From Glomus cerebriforme (Eukaryota > Glomeromycota > Glomeromycetes > Glomerales > Glomeraceae): a stretch of 51,179 nucleotides of DNA. A program made the position numbers and the translations under genes. Positions within the stretch are counted from its first letter, which is position 1, and each line of letters opens with the position of its first letter. Location: the NCBI GenBank assembly GCA_003550305.1, contig QKYT01000562.1, positions 17,372 through 68,550 of the forward strand, read 5' to 3'. The notes beneath the pieces were generated by a model. That model made no database searches. It saw nothing but the letters and a program-made list of their open reading frames with translations, and had not been told where the DNA came from. This document shows, piece after piece, positions 45,318-51,179 of this stretch.

Positions 45318-45827
45318 ATGATGAGTAAACCTGTGAAGTATCCTAATGCTTTTATTTATTATCGAAAAGATAAAATAGATCATGTAAACAAACGTCAAAT
45401 GACAGTTCATTCGAAATTAATTGCACAAAAATGGCAAAATGAGAGTGATTTATGTAAAAGAAAATATTATCAAGCTGCTGCAAAAGATTACGTAGAGAAA
45501 GCAAATGCTTCTGGTAGAAACGGTAATACAGTAAAGACTTTTGAACAGTTTGGTAATATTGCATTTATTAATGAAATACCGATATCTCATGATATCGACC
45601 AAAATCCCGATAAATGTTTACGGCAATCGGAAATTAGTAAAGAACCTGTTTCAGATTTCGATCAGCAAATTGACAAAGAAACTGTTACAAATCAAGTAAC
45701 AAATGACGAAGACTTATTTATCGAATTCACAGTGAATACTGATTATGTTCAACCTACTTATGATTTTAATGACGATTTAAACGTTAATCAAGAATGTTCA
45801 CAAGAAAAGAACTTGGAATCAATTTGA
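45318..45827 (+). CDS. HMG-box protein (HMG gene D)
   Basis: A single-exon protein of 169 residues. The HMG box at residues 8-62 is the most canonical of the cluster: YPNAFIYYRKDKIDHVNKRQ, HSKLIAQKWQNESDLCKRKYYQAAAKD. It is followed by NASGRNGN (63-70), FEQFGNIAFINEIPI (75-89) and FTVNTDYV (137-144), all shared with HMG gene C. A poorly conserved acidic insert (90-136) separates the last two. The next ATG two codons into the gene (45321) could also serve as start. After the stop at 45825-45827, a different frame stays open to 45921 with charged residues (EEKSKETEKSSK...), so a recent frameshift or assembly error near the 3' end is possible. Confidence 0.82.
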   Translation: MMSKPVKYPNAFIYYRKDKIDHVNKRQMTVHSKLIAQKWQNESDLCKRKYYQAAAKDYVEKANASGRNGNTVKTFEQFGNIAFINEIPISHDIDQNPDKCLRQSEISKEPVSDFDQQIDKETVTNQVTNDEDLFIEFTVNTDYVQPTYDFNDDLNVNQECSQEKNLESI

Positions 45828-47262
45828 AGAAAAATCGAAAGAAACGGAAAAATCGTCAAAATTAAAATTACAACATAATGAAGATGGTGCGATCAAAGAT
45901 GAAAAATATTTGAAGAATTAACTATAAATATATGGTGTTACTGTATTTGAAAATATTGATTAAATTATAAATTCTCCCATTAAGTTTTAATACTTTTAAT
46001 CTCGACGTCAACGTACATTTCGAAAGTTATACATTATTTTCGTTTTATTTTTTTTTTTTATTTCAAATTTTCGTTCAGATTTTTTTTTAATGATATTATC
46101 AATCGTATACCTCTTCCTTTCACAACACAAACTAAGATTTTTAAAATTAAGTTTAAATTAATATGAATAATAATTTATTTTCGGCCGACAAATATATGTA
46201 AATCGATATTTCTTTTTTGATAATTCTAGAGAAGAAAAAAAAAAAGTACAAATAAAACGGAAACCTTTCTCCATTCTCTTATTCCATTTTTAGAAAAATT
46301 TCATTGTTTAAAAATTGTGTTAACCTTTTTGATCAATCATTGTAATCATAACGAGTTATGATTTAATGAATTTGAAAATTATAAATATTATATATGATGC
46401 TCCAAAATTTGTAAATGATGAAGTCATTATGTAAATCATTATCATATAAGATACTATAGTACGCAGCGCAGCAAATATAATTGGTAGATAAATCTGGTGT
46501 TTACAATTATGGCCCATTACAATAATGCCTTAAGACGATACATAAGTCGATTTGGGCTACAACATCCCTTTTTATCTTTATCGATGGATTTTTCTGTCTT
46601 GCTTCACTTATTCAACAATTATTAACTAAATCATTATAATTAAATTAATTCGCATTCTATACTTCTTCTTTCCCGATTAACCAATTATAAATATAATTGA
46701 GTAACAGACTTGTGTAATTTCGTTCAACAATTATTATTTTTTTTTTAATTGTGCGATGACATCATACAGATTATTTTTCCTCGATTAATTAAATATATTG
46801 AATACAAATAAAAATAAAAACGGAAAACAATAACCTAAAATGTCCTACATTGAAGTCGCATGTAAACACAATGGCTAAAAATGCGCATTTGATCTTAATA
46901 TCTTAATTAAGTCAACGCGACAAAGATAATTATACGGTAGCGTTTATTGTATCATGTCGGAATCAATTCCGATTATACACAATTACTGATGAATAAATAA
47001 TGAGCGCTGAATGAAATTGTTACATAATAAAATTCAATTAACATTCATAATTCTTCATTATAAGGAAAAAAAAAATGTTTTAAATGAGTCATTATGCATC
47101 TTGTATGCTCAACAAAAAAAGTTCCCCTGAAAATCGGTCTAAAATTTTTCGTCTGATATAGTCGATTAGTTAATCTCTCATTCAATTATACAATTCCGAT
47201 TATTATTTTTTTTTTATAAAAAGGCAAGTATTTTTCCTTTTGTTAATCCTCACAAAAACACT
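45828..47262. other. Intergenic region between HMG genes D and E
   Basis: Apart from the possible frameshifted tail to 45921 there is no gene. AT-rich with T runs. The word ATAATGCCTTAAGACG near 46532 recalls the ATAATGCC repeats elsewhere in the window but cannot be aligned further. Confidence 0.4.
47214..47222 (+). promoter_or_regulatory. Candidate TATA box of HMG gene E
   Basis: TTATAAAAA lies about 45 bases before the ATG at 47263 at the end of a T run. Position and sequence suit a TATA box, but in such AT-rich DNA this is weak evidence. Confidence 0.35.
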
Positions 47263-47808
47263 ATGGAATCTACTTTTGTATATTGTAATCCAAGTTCCAC
47301 TACTAAAAAAGAACATTTCGCAAATGCTTTTCTTATATATAGAAATCTTAAATGGAAATTCTATAAAGAAGTGTTTCCAAACGTTAAACAACAGAATTAT
47401 TCTATTGCCACTGGAAAAACTTGGAAAGAAGTACCGGATGAAATAAAAAATATATATACTCAATTATCAATCAAACTTTCCAATGAAGATACCATCGCGG
47501 TTGGATATTTGATCTTCCGTGCATTAAGTTGGGAAATATATAAAAAAGATTATCCGAGTGCTAGTGTCGCCACAGAAGAATGGGGACAATTGTCCCCAGA
47601 TCAAAAAGATACTTATCTTAAAATATATATAGAATTACTATCTCAAGTAAAACCGAAAAAAAAAGGTTTAAACCTCCCCAAAAAAAGAAAGAAATCAAAA
47701 GAAGTTAATAAAAACATATTAAACAAACAGCCGATTAATAATAATCATGATGATTTTTATTATTTTTATTACTATAATTACTACGATTATAACATTTTTT
47801 TTCCTTAA
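47263..47808 (+). CDS. Double HMG-box protein (HMG gene E)
   Basis: A single-exon protein of 181 residues with two HMG-like units. The first, residues 17-73, runs HFANAFLIYRNLKWKFYKEVFP, then TGKTWKEVPDEIKNIYTQL. The second, residues 78-130, runs IAVGYLIFRALSWEIYKKDYP, then ATEEWGQLSPDQKDTYLKIY. Both share the pattern hydrophobic-x-YLIFR/FLIYR...W-x-x-YK-x-x-(F/Y)P, so they look like an internal duplication. A very basic stretch (KPKKKGLNLPKKRKKSK, 130-146) should act as a nuclear signal. The last 18 residues are Tyr/Phe-rich (DDFYYFYYYNYYDYN), which is odd; they derive from a TAT/TTT/TAC-rich run and might be a recent extension. None of the subfamily C-terminal motifs of A-D is present. Confidence 0.75.
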   Translation: MESTFVYCNPSSTTKKEHFANAFLIYRNLKWKFYKEVFPNVKQQNYSIATGKTWKEVPDEIKNIYTQLSIKLSNEDTIAVGYLIFRALSWEIYKKDYPSASVATEEWGQLSPDQKDTYLKIYIELLSQVKPKKKGLNLPKKRKKSKEVNKNILNKQPINNNHDDFYYFYYYNYYDYNIFFP

Positions 47809-48444
47809 AAAAATTATTTTTTTTTTCTACGCAATCTACTATTATTATTTTTTCCCTTACGATTTTTCTTATATCGCATGTTTTTCTTTTAGAATTAGTT
47901 GGCAAATCTGAATTCGTATTATCGGCCATTTATTATTTTTTTTTCGAATACGTCGTAAATTTCGTTAATTTAATTCGATCGCTTATTCGTATTTTATAAT
48001 GTGATGAACATATATCTGGAATAAAATTTTTCGTTTTCTTTATAATTTCAATTTACGTTCTTTTTTATCAATAATTATGATCTGTATATAGTATTACAAC
48101 CAAAAGAGGGTATATGACAAGTTTGTTATACAAAATGTCAAAGTTTGTGAATCTAAACAAATGATTGAACAACGTCGATTAGATAGATAATCACAAATTC
48201 ACGTGAAATTCAATTTAATATTTTAATAAAGATTTTTTTTTTTATGGAGATCAAATCTAATCACGAATATATTTTTACTAAAATTACTAAAAAAAATATG
48301 TGAATCAGAGCTAACCCTATATGTATGGGATAAAAAAATGATTATATACAATAAAAAAAAAAGAATTAGCTGTTTAAAGAAATTCTTCCGAGTCCGAACT
48401 TAAAAAAATTTCTGCGCTGAATGTAATATTTTATTATAGTAATC
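47809..48444. other. AT-rich intergenic region
   Basis: No gene. The minus-strand frame at 47735-47929 overlaps the Tyr-rich tail of HMG gene E and is judged a shadow. The right end is the upstream region of the small candidate gene at 48445. Confidence 0.35.
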
Positions 48445-48791
48445 ATGTCAAATAACAATACTAATAAATCTGGTCAAAGCAAGAAAGCTTCTACGAACAA
48501 AACACTTGTCGAACTTTATGAGTTGTTTTTATATTTGGAGAAGGATATAATAGTAAATAAGGAAGAATTCGGTATTGACAGCAATGCAAATCGAGCAATA
48601 GCGCGTAATTCATAAATTTACATATTTTTATTATATATTATTGTAAAGTATTTTTTGATAAATTTGTAAAATACATAAATCTACACTAAATTTACATATA
48701 GAATGACGAGGGTTGTAAAAATATTGTAGAATTTTATGATAATTTAATTATCTTCTTATGTGAAATAGCAATCTGTTCGCCCACTCTATAA
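48445..48791 (+). CDS. Candidate small spliced gene, unknown function
   Basis: An open frame starts at 48445 (MSNNNTNKSGQSKKAS...LVELYELFLYLEKDII) and would end unspliced at 48615 (56 residues). If the donor GTAAAT at 48553 is used with the acceptor ATATAG at 48700-48701, exons 48445-48552 and 48702-48791 join in phase and add NDEGCKNIVEFYDNLIIFL and ten more residues, giving 65 in all. GTAAAT donors are used by several genes here. The second exon overlaps the last 58 bases of the decarboxylase gene on the other strand. No family is recognised, and whether it is expressed is unknown. Confidence 0.3.
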
Positions 48792-50026
48792 TGTTTACTT
48801 TCGTTAGCAAGTATGTTAACTTTGCTCTGCGCTTGGAACACGAGAACAATGTCAGATCCACCAAACTGAAAATAAGATATCTCCTCCCCTTTATACACTG
48901 TAGCATTTTCATGAGTGGAGAGGACCACGGAAGATACCTGAGCCATACCGATCGGTAAAACAGCCACTTTTCCAATTGGTGAATCGATTACAATAAGACC
49001 GCGAGCCTGGCAGAATTGATACCCCGGAGAGTTCGGAGCATTGAGTTCTGTGACGTTGCCGGCATTCATCTTTCTCATTCTTCGAATAGGTTTGAGTCTC
49101 AGTTTGCCGTTAGGGTCTTGTTGAACAGTAACTTCGAGATAGGCCTGGCCTGGAATGACTTTGGCTTCGAGCACTTTACCACTGACAGGAGCATGCTGAC
49201 GATGATAGTCATATGGTCCGAGAAATGCGTGCATAAATTTTCCGCCGGCAAAGTCATTTGCATACTTACTGTCTTTAAGTAACTCTTTAATACTCCAGGG
49301 GAGGCCTTTAAAAGTGACAATTGAATCATCATCGATATCCCAACAGCCATCGAAGGTCGAATCTGCAGCGCTCACGATAACCGCTGGATTGGAAGGGCCG
49401 TCAATGGGTCGGGTTCCTGGCAAAAATTTTCGTGCGAAGAATTCGTTGTAAGAATGCCCTAACCAGCCTCCTTCGGAAACCTCGTAGGCGTCCACGTTAT
49501 AGTTCTGCGCGGTATAAAAAGTCTGCAGAGATTTCTCGGTAAGTGATTGAGACGTATTGAGAAATTTTCCCATATCGTTGGCAAAATCGACTATCCATTG
49601 GGATAACTCCGTCAATGGCGGCGATGGGTACCAAGGCACAACGGGTGACTGAAACGGTTTGACAGTTTCCTGATCGAGGACGAAGTACATCGTGACAAGC
49701 ATACGGTAAACGAAAGTTCCTGTTTCATCCTCTGTGGGCACCCACAACACCAAGTAATTAAGAAAGTTGTAGTATTCTTTCAAATTTCTTATATTGACCA
49801 TTTCTATGGCGCCTGTCTTATGAGCGTCAGAGACCGCCATGTCAAAATTGGTCTTCCAGTTATTTTTGTGAATTATATTTTTCAGCTGTTGAACAATTGG
49901 CTGATATTTCCTGGGAGTATGGAAAGGCCCGGGAGGTTTGTATACTATTTTGCAAACATTATCTGTAGCCACAGAAATAGTGAAGATGAAAAAAATAAAA
50001 ATCAATAATAAAGATTTTAGTTGCAT
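48734..50026 (-). CDS. Phosphatidylserine-decarboxylase-family enzyme, secretory, PsiD-like group
   Basis: A single-exon protein of 430 residues. Residues 1-20 (MQLKSLLLIFIFFIFTISVA) form a signal peptide or anchor, so it enters the secretory pathway. The PSD-family catalytic region includes HSYNEFFARKF (191-201), SAAD (219-222, the conserved Asp), YHRQHAPVSG (274-283, catalytic His) and FGGSD, with Ser 391 at 48854-48856 as the predicted self-cleavage site that becomes the pyruvoyl group. Canonical PSDs have LGST here; FGGS occurs in the soluble fungal group that includes the tryptophan decarboxylase PsiD. The N-terminal 180 residues, with the P-W-YPSPP region, also suit that group. The substrate (phosphatidylserine or an aromatic amino acid) cannot be told from sequence. 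GC is clearly higher than in neighbours and there is no intron. Confidence 0.88.
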   Translation of the reverse strand: MQLKSLLLIFIFFIFTISVATDNVCKIVYKPPGPFHTPRKYQPIVQQLKNIIHKNNWKTNFDMAVSDAHKTGAIEMVNIRNLKEYYNFLNYLVLWVPTEDETGTFVYRMLVTMYFVLDQETVKPFQSPVVPWYPSPPLTELSQWIVDFANDMGKFLNTSQSLTEKSLQTFYTAQNYNVDAYEVSEGGWLGHSYNEFFARKFLPGTRPIDGPSNPAVIVSAADSTFDGCWDIDDDSIVTFKGLPWSIKELLKDSKYANDFAGGKFMHAFLGPYDYHRQHAPVSGKVLEAKVIPGQAYLEVTVQQDPNGKLRLKPIRRMRKMNAGNVTELNAPNSPGYQFCQARGLIVIDSPIGKVAVLPIGMAQVSSVVLSTHENATVYKGEEISYFQFGGSDIVLVFQAQSKVNILANESKHYRVGEQIAISHKKIIKLS

Positions 50027-50081
50027 GATTCAAATCAAATCTACTGTATTTATTAAGAATTTTCTTATCTTACTCAAGGTC

Positions 50082-50090
50082 TTTATATAA
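50082..50090 (-). promoter_or_regulatory. Candidate TATA box of the PSD-family gene
   Basis: On the minus strand TTATATAAA lies about 57 bases before the start codon at 50026. It is the only TATA-like word in this comparatively GC-richer flank, at a reasonable distance. Confidence 0.45.
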
Positions 50091-51179
50091 GAAAAATTTT
50101 TTACAATTTTTACAATTTTTCCTTTGAGTCAAATAAGCCTATTATTGCGGATGCAGGGTAGATGAGGCTATAATGAAATAAACAGCCAAACAATGCCACC
50201 CGAATTTTTTGTTTAAATCTGAATTGATTTTAATCGAAAGAAGACGCAATCCGCGATTCCACGTTTAAAGAAGCAAAGCCTTCGTATCATTTGCCTCAAA
50301 CTATTATGTATTTTTGGAACGAAGAGATACATTCTCCAAAAGAAAATCATAATTAACCTGAATTCCATTCTCAACAATTAAATATAATATCAAAAAATTA
50401 AAAGAAACTGGAGATGTTTCTCATAAAAAGGAAAATGGACCATGAAATTAGGTAGATCGATCCCCATAATACCACGTACAGTAGGTTAGTTTGAAAACAC
50501 GTGGAATTCTATACATCGAATTGTGTGAACATTCTATTGTAGAATTATGTAGATTTCCGTGTATCACAAAATTTCATTGGAAATCTGTAGAATTCTTTCT
50601 GCAGATTTACCGCGGAATTCAAGAAATTATTAATATCGCAGTATAACTATACAAAAATATATCAACTTAAATATTAAATATATAAAATTTTATTGGCTGC
50701 TTTTTTACTCAAGAAATATTTGTTGAACAATATGAACGTTTCCCATATATATATTTTTTTATTCTTAGAGAGAAAATTTTAAAATAAATAAAAAATTTAA
50801 TAGAAGTGATATTTTTTTTTAAAAAAAAATAAAATAGCGTATGACATATAATATAACTGAGGTGTTCAGTTTTCAATGTAAATAAAAAAAGAATATTTCT
50901 TAATGTACACTAGTGTGCGAAACACGTATTACAAAATGTGTGTTTCGCACACCAGTTTTATATAAAATAAAATAAAACTAGTGTGCGAAACACATATCAC
51001 ATGATTTGTGTTAGATAAACGCGTCGCGCAAATTTATTACTATGCGGATTATATATGTTGTCATACTTGCTCGCTCTTCTTTTCTTCTGTCTTGCAAAGT
51101 TTTTTGTTTGTTATACGAAATACTAAAAAAAAGCCTTATAGAGTTAAAAAAAACCACATATTAAAATGTTGCAAGATAT
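50091..51179. other. Intergenic region with short palindromic repeats
   Basis: No gene. Imperfect copies of GTGGAATTCTA, TGTAGAATT and GGAATTC occur at 50500-50625, partly inverted (GTAGAATT/AATTCTACA type). The triple repeat at 50909-50993 is described separately. The last 80 bases hold no recognisable feature. Confidence 0.4.
50909..50993. repeat. Three copies of a 17-mer, one inverted
   Basis: ACTAGTGTGCGAAACAC occurs at 50909-50925 and 50977-50993 on the plus strand. Its near reverse complement GTGTTTCGCACACCAGT (one mismatch) is at 50940-50956. The first two copies form a hairpin with a 14-base loop. The G/C-containing 17-mer stands out from the AT-rich surroundings. Confidence 0.85.

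Overview
The window looks like nuclear DNA of a very AT-rich filamentous fungus with many short introns. It is most likely an arbuscular mycorrhizal fungus (Glomeromycotina, Rhizophagus-like). This is inferred from the base composition, GT-AG introns of mostly 65-100 nt, a local expansion of HMG-box proteins, an F-box/LRR-like gene, and heavy decayed-transposon content. No organism name can be proven from the sequence alone. All gene models are hand-spliced; for the multi-exon genes the exon lengths add up to whole codons without internal stops.

Layout. 1-10355 is a transposon graveyard with no supportable gene. It holds degenerate tandem and inverted repeats, CAAAT-type short palindromes (7425-7640), and a composite repeat (7737-8803) whose core is a tandem array of intron-like modules. 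10356-32488 is a gene-dense housekeeping block: NAMPT-type nicotinamide phosphoribosyltransferase (+), F-box protein (-), NDUFAF7/MidA-type mitochondrial methyltransferase (+), KCTD-type T1/BTB protein with an FG/GN-rich tail (-), cyclin-D1-binding-protein-1-like/GCIP protein (+), TFIIS-central-domain protein (+), a first HMG-box gene (+), the H/ACA snoRNP assembly factor NAF1 (-), and a 16-exon FIG4-type Sac polyphosphoinositide phosphatase (+). NAF1 and FIG4 are divergent across only 169 bp. 32489-48444 is accessory DNA with four more HMG-box genes (34231-34653 -, 36385-36723 +, 45318-45827 +, 47263-47808 +). It also holds an assembly gap (38096-38830), a second copy of the composite intron-array repeat (40041-40724), and a Tc1/mariner element (41317-42632) with near-perfect inverted repeats and three in-frame stops, inserted in older retroelement-like sequence. 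The right end has a small candidate spliced gene overlapping the 3' end of an intronless, GC-richer, signal-peptide-bearing phosphatidylserine-decarboxylase-family enzyme (48734-50026 -), then a small palindromic repeat cluster (50909-50993).

Main points of interest. (1) Five single-exon HMG-box genes lie in about 22 kb and fall into at least two subfamilies, each defined by its own conserved C-terminal motif outside the HMG box. (2) Two dispersed copies of a repeat carry 5 and 3 intron-like modules with consistent GT(A/T)AG donors and polypyrimidine-AG acceptors around 19-57 nt micro-exons that partly read as Asn-Glu-Arg-Thr-Lys repeats. (3) A NAMPT-type NAD salvage enzyme is present, although most familiar yeasts and moulds use nicotinamidase instead. 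(4) The secreted-looking PSD-family enzyme has an FGGS rather than LGST self-processing motif and a base composition unlike its surroundings.
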